64,000 bases of DNA from NCBI RefSeq assembly GCF_037042905.1, contig NC_087257.1, forward strand, positions 16,360,001 to 16,424,000, written 5' to 3'. This document shows positions 32,355 through 43,069 of this stretch, piece after piece; position 1 is the first letter of the stretch; each line of letters opens with the position of its first letter. This DNA is from Lytechinus pictus (taxonomy: Eukaryota; Echinodermata; Echinoidea; Temnopleuroida; Toxopneustidae). The notes under the pieces are model-generated. The model saw only the letters and a program-made list of their open reading frames with translations, was not told the origin of the DNA and searched no databases. The position numbers and the translations under genes are program-made.

Positions 32355-33430
32355 CTGCACAGAAGTAAAAAAAGCAAATTATTTAAATCAAATTTGTTTT
32401 CTAAAATCTCAAATTATCGCCAAAGCAAAACTTCATGGTGTGGATAGTAATAAGAGCATCCAAACTATGCTTTGAAATCGTGAAAAGCTACATCTTAACT
32501 GTCCAAATCTGTAAGGAAAAAATTTCATTATCAAGACTTAATCAAATTTCAACATACAAAAGATTCAATTAATTTTTACAATTATTGACAAATAGAATTT
32601 TAAGAGAATCTAACAGATAGTAGACCTACATGTATTTGTTCATGCAATGTTATGTACAGGTTCCTGGAATAGAACCTACTGTACGTGTAATTTGTCTGAA
32701 GTGAGCAAAGTAAGCACTAAGCTACATAGCTGCATAGTCAGTAGACAATTCTGTAGTGTTGATGTCAATGAGCCAATAGACAACAGTACTACTCGGTCGG
32801 AGACATCGCATGGTCTCAGTTGACTGTTTTCTACAAGCCTACGTGTAGATGGCAGCATAAACATCCATCCTGAGCAATTGCTCTCAAGGTTCCTTAAAAA
32901 AAAATTGGTTTATAGCATTTCGCGAAAAAAAGTAGATCATCTAATATTTTGATAATCGTTTTGTAAAATGAATGACACAGAATGCATAGTCTATAGACAG
33001 GCTCAATTTTACCATCTGCTACAATGTAGCTGCGTGCCTGCAGGAAATGGTTTTAACAGGCATAATTAATAGATCATTTTATTCTTCTGTCTTTACTAAA
33101 AAAAATGAAGTACAAATCAATCATTAAAAAACAAAAACAAAGTCAAAGGTAAGAATGAAGAAAAACATTTAAGTGAAGCAAGTAAAAATGAATTATCAAC
33201 CTTCAATTTCAGTCTTGAATCACAACCTTCTGCCATGTCGGCAGTTAAATAAAAATGTTGCATGGTGTCATTGTCAAGACAGTCATCATCATCATGTCTG
33301 ATCATATCCTATCAAAAACTTAAAAAATCATAGACATACATGTACCGGTAGTCTTGTAGAGTAGAAAGACAAGTCAATTACAGACAATAGTTATCACTTT
33401 ATTTTACTAGTTTTACTAGTTTAAGTTTTA

Positions 33431-34214
33431 GGCGCTAGTGTAGTTTCGCACCTCCCCGTTTAATGGTTTTCAAACATGTACAATCTCACCCTAAATAATT
33501 CACAACCTAAAATACTTGCATCTGAGCCTCCAAAGTCCAGTAGAAGTTGAATATTTGCCGTTTTGACACTTTTTTTTTACAAAGTTTTACACCTATTGCG
33601 GAATCACTCGGTCGCTTGAAGCTCAGCGCTGCACATAAGCAGTCGGTACGCGTACAGTATGTACCACCTAGTGAAGTGCAAAAAGAGCGAGTTTTTTTAT
33701 GGTATCTTCAAAAAGATTTTTTCCCCTCTTTCAGCTTGCACCAAGTATTACGGTAGTGGTTGTGCAGAGTGGTTAAATCTACGTGTATTCACATTTTTCA
33801 CATTTCTTATTTCATTCAAAAAATCACACACACGCACACCCCACACACATACCTTCACACAACAAACATCAACCACTCTGCACAACCACTACCGTAATAC
33901 TTGGTGCAAGCTGAAAGAGGGGAAAAAATCTTTTTGAAGATACCATAGAAAAACTCGCTCTTCTTGCACTTCACTAGGTGGTACGTACTGTACGCGTACC
34001 GACTGCTTATGTGCAGCGCTGAGCTTGATCAAGCGACCGAGTGATTCCGAAATAGGTGTAAAACTTTGTAAAAAAGTGTCAAAACGGCAAATATTCAACT
34101 TCTACTGGACTTTGGAGGCTCAGATGCAAGTATTTTAGGTTGTGAATTATTTAGGGTGAGATTGTACATGTTTGAAAACCATTAAACGGGGAGGTGCGAA
34201 ACTACACTAGCGCC
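33431..34214. mobile_element. 784-bp foldback palindrome, 344-bp arms
   Basis: Arms 33431-33774 and 33871-34214 are reverse complements with only scattered differences. They start GGCGCTAGTGTAGTTTCGCA, and a 96-bp spacer rich in CACACA separates them. Each arm encodes a nearly identical 69-codon frame (beginning MNICRFDTF), which is just the palindrome seen twice. It lies between the inferred first exon and the first coding exon of ATG9. A large foldback transposon is the simplest explanation. Exact ends and target duplication are unclear. Confidence 0.85.
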
Positions 34215-34560
34215 AAGTTTTACTTAGTCTCACTCCCACTCTTTACTGAATGACAGCACTGGCAGTGCCTGCACTCCAGTAAAAAGTGCTGACTTTTAAT
34301 TTTAGACAGCGCAGAGACTGGAGAGTGCTGTCTCAAATTCTCAGACTCAGAGTATTCTCACTTCATTCTCACTCAGCTCAGTCACACTCAAAAGTCTCAA
34401 GTCAGACAAAGTCATCTCTCTCTTGAGTCATGTAATATCCTTCCTCCATTCAGGTCGGAGATCGAGCCAGAGCTCGAGTCAGACTCAGAGAGTCAAGAGT
34501 CAGAAAGATCAGAGCCAGGCAGAGACACTCACTCACTCAAGTCTCAGCTCACTCATGGGA
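34215..34560. repeat. CTCAGA/AGTCAGAG-type degenerate repeat
   Basis: Short phrases CTCAGACTCAGAG, AGTCAGA, CTCACTCA and CTCAGCTCA recur without a fixed period. A similar block lies at 37045-37160. These two blocks bracket the intergenic segment between ATG9 and AAAS. Confidence 0.6.
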
Positions 34561-34686
34561 TCAATGCATCTCGCGTGCGAAGGATTCATATGCACATGGT
34601 GCACGCGAATTTTTCACACCCTTTTTACTAAAATAACTATGCCATTCCTTTTAAAATAATGTTTCTAATTGTGCTATGACACTTAC

Positions 34687-34850
34687 CGAACCATATGGAT
34701 CGTTTCTTGTCTTCTCTTTGGTGTGTTTTTAAGAAAAAAAAAGCATTTTCTCGTGATCTTCACGTAGATACCGCAGGGTCATCGTGGTTGTAAACTTTTG
34801 CTTAAAGAGGGCGCGCGATATTATTCACAAGATGTTTGTTTACGGTTCTG
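34687..34850 (-). other. ATG9: Candidate non-coding first exon of ATG9
   Basis: On the minus strand, CATATGGTTCG is followed by GTAAGTGT, a strong donor. The 5' limit is unknown. An acceptor at 32354 requires such an upstream exon, and this donor lies about 2.3 kb before it. The local sequence has CpG-containing stretches (GCGCGCGAT near 34810). The assignment is inferred from splice signals only. Confidence 0.4.
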
Positions 34851-36169
34851 CAGCTTGTACTGCTAGCTGCATTTTAGACGCTCAGCATTATTTTCCTCTT
34901 TCTGTTTTTTTTTTGCTGTCAAGCGGTATTTTCTATTGTAGCGCCATCAGCGATGATGAAATGTAAAGAGTCGCCTTGAAATGAAGAAAAATTATGTCAC
35001 ATTAATTCGTTAGTTTGTTTCCTATTTTTTTGCACTTTTTTCTTCTTCCTCATCTATGATCAAAGGTGAATACTTTTTTTTGATATCTGTTTTAAAAGCT
35101 GGACATTTTAAATATTTTGTTCAAGTAAATAAATCAACAGGATAGTAATCAAAATGCGATAGAGCTGCCCGAGCTGAAAATTCTGATACAAGGACTTGAA
35201 AATAAAACATTCTGAGCACTTTTTATAACCATGATGAGGAGACCTATATATATATATATATATATATGTATATGAAATAAGCTAACATGAAAAAAAGACG
35301 TTTTGGGGACTGTTAAATAAGAATTCACGAGTGGGATAGGTAACTATCTATTCTATTCTTGTTCGTTTTCTATTATTATTTGTGTGTTGTGTTTATTTTT
35401 CTTGAAGCACCAAAAGGTGGACATGTCCGCTAAGATATATTAACGAAGTCACCATTATTATCACAAGCTAACGGATCAAAATGCGAGCGTGAAACGTGAG
35501 CTTCTTTTTTTCTTAATTCAGTCTTAACGATACTTTTTCATCATATTTTAAAGGTGAATCTCATGATTCAAAATGATAAATGCTTGTCGCACGGGCAGAA
35601 ATAGCGGGACCAATAGTTATTTTCAATATTCCGAACTGCATTCTGGACGTTGTATAAGCGCCTTTGTATAACAATTAAAAGGGTAGGCCTATTTACCTTA
35701 CAAATTATGCGAGCGCTGAACTTTTGGACATTTAAACCTCAACAAATGGACATTTTTAAAATATGAACAACATCATAAATGTCGCTTACAAAAATGATGC
35801 CAGCGCGAAGCTCACGCTTAGAGTTTTTGATATTGATGACAGGACTGTATCTAAGTGAAAAATAATGCGAGGGCATTTTCGCTTAAGATTTAAATTTGGG
35901 ATTTGAAAAGTCCGACAGATTACCTATACTTTTAAAAGAGGAATGACCTCCAGAATTCAAGCGCGAAGCGCCAGTAGATTTATGTTGAAGTTTAGACCTA
36001 CAACAGGAACGTTGAACCTTTATAATCATGAAAAAGATGGTATTTTTATAAATAAAACATGGGAGTCTAATTTTGTTTTAGTGTTAATATTCAGATCTTC
36101 AAACTTGACATTTTCCTATCCCCTTCATCATCCCCTCTCCTTCTCCCTTTCCCCATTTTCGTTCTCCCT

Positions 36170-36680
36170 TCTTTTCTTCTCTCCCTTTCCCTTCCCTTTT
36201 TCGCTTTTCCTTTCCCTTCTTTTATTTCCTTTCTCCCTCCCCTACTCTTTTCTCGCTCTTTCCATTTTTCTTTCCCTCTCCCTTCCCCTCTTCCTTTCTT
36301 TTGTTTTCTTTCTATTTTATGGTCTCCTTTTCCCTCTCTCTCCTTTACCTTTCCCCCTCCCCTGATCCGTCTTTTCTTGTCTCTCCTTCCCTTTCCCGCC
36401 CCCTCCATTCCCTTTCTCGCTTTTTCCTTTCTCTTCTTTTCTTTCCTTTCTCCCTCCCCTACTCTTTTCTCGCTCTTTCCATTTTTCTTTCCCTCTCCCT
36501 TCCTCTCTTCCTTTCTTTTGTTTTTTTTGTATTTTATGGTCTCCTTTCCCTCTCTCTCCTTTACCTTTCCCCCTCCCCTGATCTGTCTTTTATTGTCTCT
36601 CCTTTCCTTTCCCGCCCCCTCCATTCCCTTTCTTGCTTTTTCCTTTCCCTTCTTTTCTTTCCTTTCTCCCTCCCCTACGA
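36170..36680. repeat. Polypyrimidine tandem repeat, period about 217 bp
   Basis: The phrase 'CTTTCTCCCTCCCCTAC' recurs at about 36230, 36447 and 36664. Between copies, 'TTTTATGGTCTCC' and CGCCCCCTCCATTCCC also recur. The strand is almost pure C/T. The Lys/Arg/Glu-rich open frame on the minus strand and the Ser/Phe/Pro-rich ones on the plus strand are products of this composition. Confidence 0.8.
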
Positions 36681-36748
36681 CTTGAATCGAGAATGTTCGA
36701 TAGGAAAATTTCGCATTTCGATTGTTGTTTGCGTAATTTCCACCGCAG

Positions 36749-36801
36749 TATGAGGATGACCAAGGACGGATCAAACGAAGTATCCTGGTTGAGATTTGGA
36801 G
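36749..36801 (+). other. Candidate orphan exon or AAAS 5' exon
   Basis: A 53-base segment is bounded by an acceptor-like TTTCCACCGCAG and a strong donor GTAAGC. All three frames are open. The acceptor of the first AAAS coding exon (43068) requires an upstream 5' exon. This segment, or the stretch ending at about 37942, could serve. If joined, the ATG at 36750 would be out of frame with aladin and act as an upstream open frame. Confidence 0.3.
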
Positions 36802-37044
36802 GTAAGCGATAAAAACACTTTACTTTAGGCCCTAATAAATAATTTATAATTCCTTTTTCAAATATACTTTAATCATACGATCAAGATTAACATACCGGTA
36901 CTTTAGTGGACAAATATTGAATTTGAAAGGCTTGGCGTAGTTTAGTCCCTCACATTCGTGTGATGAATGAAAACGTCAAAATGCACTATGTGAAATCACA
37001 TGTGTTGTGCGAGGTTAGTAATACTAACCTCGCATGTTGTGTGA

Positions 37045-37165
37045 GTGGTCTCAGCTCAGCTCACTCATCTCATTCTCACTCTCACTTCTCAGACTCAGTC
37101 ACTGACTCAGTCAGAGACAGAGACAGTCTCAGTCTGAGTCAGACTCAGAGTCAGAGTAGACAGCT
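37045..37165. repeat. CTCAGACTCAGT-type repeat
   Basis: Phrases CTCAGCTCA, TCTCACTCTCA, GACTCAGTCA and AGAGACAGAGACAG are followed by GTCAGACTCAGAGTCAGAG. Several match TGAGTCA-like octamers by composition. It is related to 34215-34560. Confidence 0.6.
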
Positions 37166-40100
37166 CGACAGGGTCAAGTGAATAACAACACTTCGACAAA
37201 TGATTCAAGAATCAGCTATTCATTGTTATGAATTCAGTCAGAGTACAGAGATGTAGATCTACTTGCCTGTATATTAACGAAATTTACAATAGAAAATCTA
37301 GTCTGTTTAATGCACTGTCATTCAGATTGGCGATAAACTTCCCCGATCGACGGTCGATCACCCTTGTTTTTGTTTTGGTCTTCGAGAATAGAATCCTTGC
37401 TCAATCTGTAAAATAGTATTATTTTTTTAATATCAAAATGAATTATAAAATATTTGTATGCCTTGAAACTTGATACAAAAACAATTTTATTAAAATAAAT
37501 TTATATATTCAAATAATTTTCTTGCCCATCTTGAAACATTACACATTAATAATGTGATTACAAATAATAAATAAAATGAACGAGGTGAATTATTTGAAGT
37601 TTTAGATTAATTTTTGTTTACTTTCTGAGTACTATTCACATTTTCACGGAAATCCTGTATACAGATTAGTAATCGATCCGTACATTCTTGTTAAAATTTT
37701 AAATAAATATAGTCTTTAAACATTTTATGAATATCTTTTTTTATTTTTTAAAAATTATTATAGTTATATTTTTTTTAATACTTGGGATTTTTTATCGAAT
37801 AATAAAATAAAAAATTATCTAGAAACTAATTGGCACTATGATAGAAATTGTACAATAAAAATTAACGCTAGTAATCAACCTGATATTTCATTTGCCGGCC
37901 GTCGGCGGTCAAGTTCAATGCTCTTCTTCGTCGAAAAAACAGGTAGGAATACTTGATGTATACACATTTCCATGGATTTAAGTTCATATTATCAATCGCA
38001 TAAAATAGACATCCAATAGAAAATTAGGCAGTTGGGGTCGACTTTGTCTTTGGAATAATTCAGTCATTTGCCAAATCATGCTTCAGAAGTTCACACTTCA
38101 TACTCATAGTTCATGCTTTGCTCAGTCCCATTCGTCTGTTTTGGCGTCGGTCATCTTGGTTTATGCTAGACCAAAACTTTTTTTCAGAAGTTATAGGGAA
38201 TTTCTGTAACTTTTAAGTAATTTTTATTACGTTTTACTTTTAGGACTTGAAGATCATTTATGTGTTTTTAATGACAAATTAAGAGCTTTCTAAATTTTGT
38301 GGTCCAGCTACCACTACACTCCAGGAAGTGTCATGTGTGGGAGCCGAAAGAAAGGAAAAGAATGAAAGAGAGGGCCGAGGGAGAATAGAATCAAGAATGA
38401 AAAAAAAGAAAATAATGGAAGGAGAGAAAGAACGACAAGAAAAATGAGAGGAAGGGAGAATTTTGCAGAAAGAAAGAATGAAGATTGATCATTGACATTG
38501 TCATTGACATTGATGATTGAAGGAAGTTAAAAAAAGAAGGAAAGTATAGGCCTAATTAAGACTAAGTAAGAGAAAGAAGGAAATAAATTAAAAATGAAAA
38601 GAGAGAGAGAGAAAGGATCAGGAAAGAAAACTAGGAAAGATGGGAACTATAGATAGGCCCTAGATGGAACCAAAAAAAGGCAAGCGGCAAGGAATTTGAA
38701 GGAAGAAGGATAGAAAATAAAGAAAAAAGAAAGGAAGAGGAAAAAAGTTAAAACTTCAAGCAAACAAAAAAGAATCCAATCATCTAACAAAAATCTCAAT
38801 GATTTTTGGGTATGAAATTTTATTAATATAAAAATGAAAATAAAAACTAAAATGTTTTACATGTACTAGGCCTATGTAGAAATAAAAAACATGTCAAAGT
38901 GAAACATTGTCAAACTTAAAAAATTAGACAAAACATTGTGGCATTTATACACACAGGCATGCATCTCATCCCATTACAAGTTCGCACCCGGGCCGATCAC
39001 AACAAGACTCAAAACGAAAGCTGAAACAATTGGATCTAGTTAATGAAAACTCAATAACTTGCTCCTCCGATCACATCACCAAATCAGTAATCTGAGAATC
39101 CATGACTATAATTATAAAAAATTCCTGCCAATTTTGTGCCAAATTTGGTGGAAAAACTGTTTATCATGTAAGATTGTTTGCACCATTGAGAATCTGCTCC
39201 GATCCTACATGCAGGGCTCGACATTAGCAGTGGCCCGGGGCAACCAAAAATGAGAGTCGGGCCACCAAAATTCTGTAAAAGCCAACACTTGGTGGCCCAG
39301 TCGGGCTACCAAAGTTTTGATAAATTGTAATGTTTCCTATTGTTTTAGGGCCACCAAATTCACTTTGCGGGCCACCAAAAATATGAAATTGATGATTTTG
39401 GTGGACTGATCGGGCCACCAAGAAAAAAAGTTAGTGTGGAGCCTTGCTACATGCCTAGGTAAACAGGCAGGAGGCCAGTGGAAGCACATGCATGCAGCAG
39501 CTAGTACATGTATGCTTTGTGTTTGTGTGTAGATCGTAGAAAATATAGATCTACATGTACGTAACTATTAGTTTGCAATGAATTGGGTAGCAAGAAAATC
39601 ACTGCAGAATTTGCAAAATTTACAATTAACAATTGTATTGTCGTCCCTGATTTGTCATCTGTTGGTTATTAGATGAAAATTCTTCACTTTTCTATGTATT
39701 AATTATATTTTGTTCAATATTCTGAAAAAAGGGACAAATAGGCATCCAGGGAAGGGTTTGTCGGGACGACGGGACAAAGGAGCAAAATATGGGACGATCC
39801 CAGGAAATACGGGACGTCTGGTCGTCCTGTTTCAGGCCAAAACGGAATAATAATCTTTATTTTGGTCTAGTTCTTTTTATATATTTTTATGAAATAAAGA
39901 CAAAAATCGATGAGCAACGTCGGGGGGATTTTGCATTGTTAACCCCCTAATGGCGGCTGCACAATCGCAAGCCGTCTGTGTATGAGAAATTTTAAAAAAT
40001 GTTTAAAAACTCCTCGAAACAGATGGCTGCCAGCTGTCGACATGTAGGTTTGTGCCTGTCCCAGGGCCCAGTTTTTTTTACATTGATCATAATGATTAAA

Positions 40101-40194
40101 GTGTTTATATGTTTCAATCATGTCACTCCTAACCTTTGATACGCCAGAGTTGGGATTTTTAACTGTTTTAGTCGTTGCGGATAGGAAAGCTTCC
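37166..40194. other. Intergenic, mainly AT-rich, with minor repeats
   Basis: No conserved open frame was seen. A donor-like site (AAAAAACAG followed by GTAGGA, about 37942) in a locally CpG-containing stretch may end an AAAS 5' exon. A GGGCCACCAAA-rich interspersed repeat occupies 39210-39450. A GGGAC-rich phrase repeat (GGGACGACGGGACAAAGG) occupies 39725-39835. A/G-rich low-complexity sequence is at 38340-38760. Confidence 0.5.
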
Positions 40195-40654
40195 TTAAAG
40201 GACAAGTCCACTCCAACAAAAAGTTGATTTGAATAAATACGAAAAAAATCCAGCAAGCATAACACTAAAAACTTCATCAAAATCGGATGTAAAATAAGAA
40301 AGTTATGACATTTTAAATTTCGCTTAATTTCACAAAACAGTTATATGCACATCCTGGTTGGTATGCAAATGAGGAGACTGATGACGTCATCCACTCACTA
40401 TTTCTTTTGTATTTCATTACATGAAATATGAAATATTCTACTTTTCTCCTCATTGTCAAGTGGAACAATAATTAATTCCTCCCAAACACGTGGAATTGGC
40501 ATTGTTTAATACTATATGATTCAGTCAAGTTTGTCCTTATTGTCAAATCTGTAAAAAAATAAATATTGTATAATTCAAACAATAAAAGAACAAAAGAAAT
40601 AGTGAGTGAGGGACATCATCGTCTGTCTCATTTGCATGTCACTGAGTTGTGCAT

Positions 40655-42479
40655 TAGTGCTGTAGCCGAACCGCCGAACCGAACGGTAGTTCGCCGAACA
40701 TGGCACTTCCGAACCGAACAGAACCGAACCGAACACTAAGACTTGGTTCGGAAGTTCGGCAAAAAAAACGGCTTTCAGCTAATAAATTTATAAGTTTACA
40801 CCCTTTCTAATCATTATATTTGCGCATTCTCTATTTAATCTTCTTTGCAATTGTATGCGCTTATTTTGCGGTTACTAGATTTTGTTTTCATTTTCATGTT
40901 GACATTGTGGTTTTTACGGCCCTGATAAAGAGAGGAGATCCGATGAACGATGTTGCGCGAGCTTGCGCTATAATAATTTTACTGGCTTTCATCATCTCTC
41001 GCTCTGTGGCCGAATCGCCAAAGCATGGTAAAGAAAACCAAAACTGTTTGAGTGTTCATTGGTTAAATCTAATTATCTAAAATATTGTTGTTTTTAGGTG
41101 GCGAACAAGATTCTTGTTTGAAAATCTTCAAAGTATTTTGAATGAACGAGCTCAATAAACTGAAAGTGAAAGATGAAGTACCATTAATATTACGAATTAC
41201 GATACGATGTGATTAAGATCGTAACTCGTTTATTGTTGCGGCGGAGAATAAAGATCTGATTGAGGTGATTTACATTATTATTGAGGTGTCGGCTCGCTAC
41301 TGTCTAGTTTTCATGATTTTAGAGAGAAGTAAAGAGTTTTGAAAACGAGAGATCCAGTGAAAGTGGGAAATAAAGTGAGTGACTGTTAGAGATGGAAAGG
41401 AGAGACGCAAAACAAATAATATAGAAATGAGATGAGGTGAAGTTATCTTTTTTATTATTAACAATCAGATGAAAATAAAAATCAAACACTCATGAATGAT
41501 AACGGTATAGAATATAGCAAGATCCCCTTCCCCTCGTTGACAAGTTAGATGAAGATAAAGCCATGCGGAAACATTCATCTCTTGGGGGAAAATGACCCCC
41601 ATTCTTTACTTTTTTTTCCCTTTCTTATCAACTTCTCAAATTAACCATAAACAATTCGATGATCACTCTACTCCCCCTATCCCATTACAGTCGTAAAACT
41701 TTGCATCCCACTTGGTCTGTATGTTTATGGTCGAATGAAATCTGACCAATGAAATCATAGAAATCTCGGGAATTGCTCTTCAATCAGTGAGCTGAGTTTC
41801 GCGAGCAGACAAAGCACGTGGCTGTATGTACCGATGCGACAATCAGCGACATGCGATTGGTGGTTTAGTTCACCCATCGAGCCAATTAGCGAAAGGCGCA
41901 TTACATAAGCACGCTTTCTTCGACACGCCCCTGGCCCAACTATGCCTACAGTTCAGTGCACTGGCGCTGGCCGCCTCCTATGTGATGCAATTGCCAATCA
42001 CGTTTGGACGGACTGTATATATAAATATTCATGAGCTCAGAGTCCCGCTACAAGGGGACTGCATGCGCTGGCATGGCCTAGCTGGTACGAGTGCGAGCGT
42101 AGTTAATTTGGCAAGTATCCAAAGTGTGGTCCAGGTATGGACGACTAGGAAGAGTCGCCATTTTAGAACTGTGAGTTACCCAATAAACCTGTCATCAGAT
42201 AATCAAATTCGAGATAACAGTTGATTCGTTGAGCGCTATAACTTTCATAGTTTCATGTCAACAAGATAGAGATAAAATGGTTTGATGTGACAGAGGTACA
42301 CGCGAGCACATGCAGTCAATCAAGTACAAATTGCTACCAGTACGCTACGTACCTGAATGAACTATAGCTTTATCAGTCTATCATTACCGAACCCCGAACC
42401 GAACCAATGTTCGGCAAATTTCTGCCAAACCTTGCCGAACCGAACCGAACCCGAACATGGCGCCTGACTTGCAGCACTA
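40655..42479. mobile_element. Non-autonomous hAT-type transposon, 1825 bp
   Basis: A perfect 8-bp target duplication TTGTGCAT lies at 40647-40654 and 42480-42487. The ends are TAGTGCTGTAGCCGAACCG and the complement of TAGTGCTGCAAGTCAGGCGC. Subterminal CGAACCGAAC repeats occur at both ends. These are hAT hallmarks. No transposase-like frame exists: the longest is 132 codons (41826-42224), with no recognisable domain. It was mobilised in trans, or it is a deletion or capture derivative. Confidence 0.88.
41746..42027 (+). promoter_or_regulatory. CCAAT/TATA promoter-like module inside the hAT element
   Basis: CCAAT at 41746-41750, 41882-41886 and 41994-41998, and inverted ATTGG at 41856-41860, precede TATATATAAATA at 42016-42027. 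The last CCAAT is about 20 bases from the TATA. The spacing and number resemble strong polymerase II promoters. Downstream, only a short open frame follows. Whether it fires is unknown. Confidence 0.35.
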
Positions 42480-42649
42480 TTGTGCATATCACTGTTTTGT
42501 GGAAAAATAAGCGAAACCTTAAAATGTCATAACTTTCTTATTTTACATCTGATTTTGATGAAATTTTTAGCGTTTTGCTAGTTTGATTTTTCTTTACTTA
42601 TTCACATCCAAAATTTTCTGGGGCTGACTTGACCTTTGATTCAGGGACT

Positions 42650-42765
42650 ATGAATGAATGAATTAATGAATTAATGAAGAAATAAATAAATTACCGGTAA
42701 TAAATGAATTAATAAATAAATAAATTAATTAATTAATAATGAAATAAATAAATAAAAAGTAGAAA
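42650..42765. repeat. AATGAATA/AAATAAATT short tandem repeat
   Basis: Degenerate four-base repeats (AATG, AATA, AATT) form an AT-rich microsatellite directly after the palindromic MITE. Confidence 0.7.
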
Positions 42766-43069
42766 CTTGACTGCTTAAAAAAAATGCCAATATCGGACAT
42801 ACATTGTAGATCTACATATGTACTTTCCAAATTTCAGACACATTTAGCGTTACACATCGCTTCCAGCAGTTGAAAAGCTTAATCATGCTCTAATTACATG
42901 AATGATTGCATTTTATGCTGAAATAAAAAGTCATCTTTACAATTGCTATGGAAAGTAGTTGCACAATTGATGGGCCAATCGCTCTGCATGGTTTCAATTG
43001 TCTTGATGCTAGAAATTAAAAAATCTCACTCTCTTTTGTTTTATTCTTCCTTTCAATTCTTCACAAAGC

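Larger units (their letters stand above)
40195..42639. mobile_element. Palindromic MITE (about 612 bp) split by a hAT insertion
   Basis: The left part (40195-40654) and right part (42488-42639) join into one palindrome when the insert is removed. AGTCCACTCCAACAAAAAG and ATGCAAATGAGGAGACTGATG on the left pair with CATCGTCTGTCTCATTTGCAT and the GGCTGACTTGACCTTTGA end on the right. The conserved 'AAAATCGGATGTAAAATAAG' block of its arm echoes the element at 11717-12507. Confidence 0.8.

Noticed and set aside
33547..34098. Two 69-codon frames beginning MNICRFDTF on opposite strands, looking like a duplicated gene
   Set aside because: They are the two arms of one palindrome; no family similarity.
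36091..36774. 227-codon Lys/Glu/Arg-rich minus-strand frame
   Set aside because: Produced by the polypyrimidine tandem repeat; the same 217-bp unit gives the repeated peptide.
40820..41080. 86-codon frame with hydrophobic N-terminus (signal-peptide-like)
   Set aside because: Lies inside the non-autonomous hAT element, with no similarity I recognise and no splice context.
41826..42224. 132-codon frame in the hAT element as a transposase remnant
   Set aside because: No hAT dimerisation motif, zinc finger or catalytic pattern visible; it overlaps the promoter-like module.
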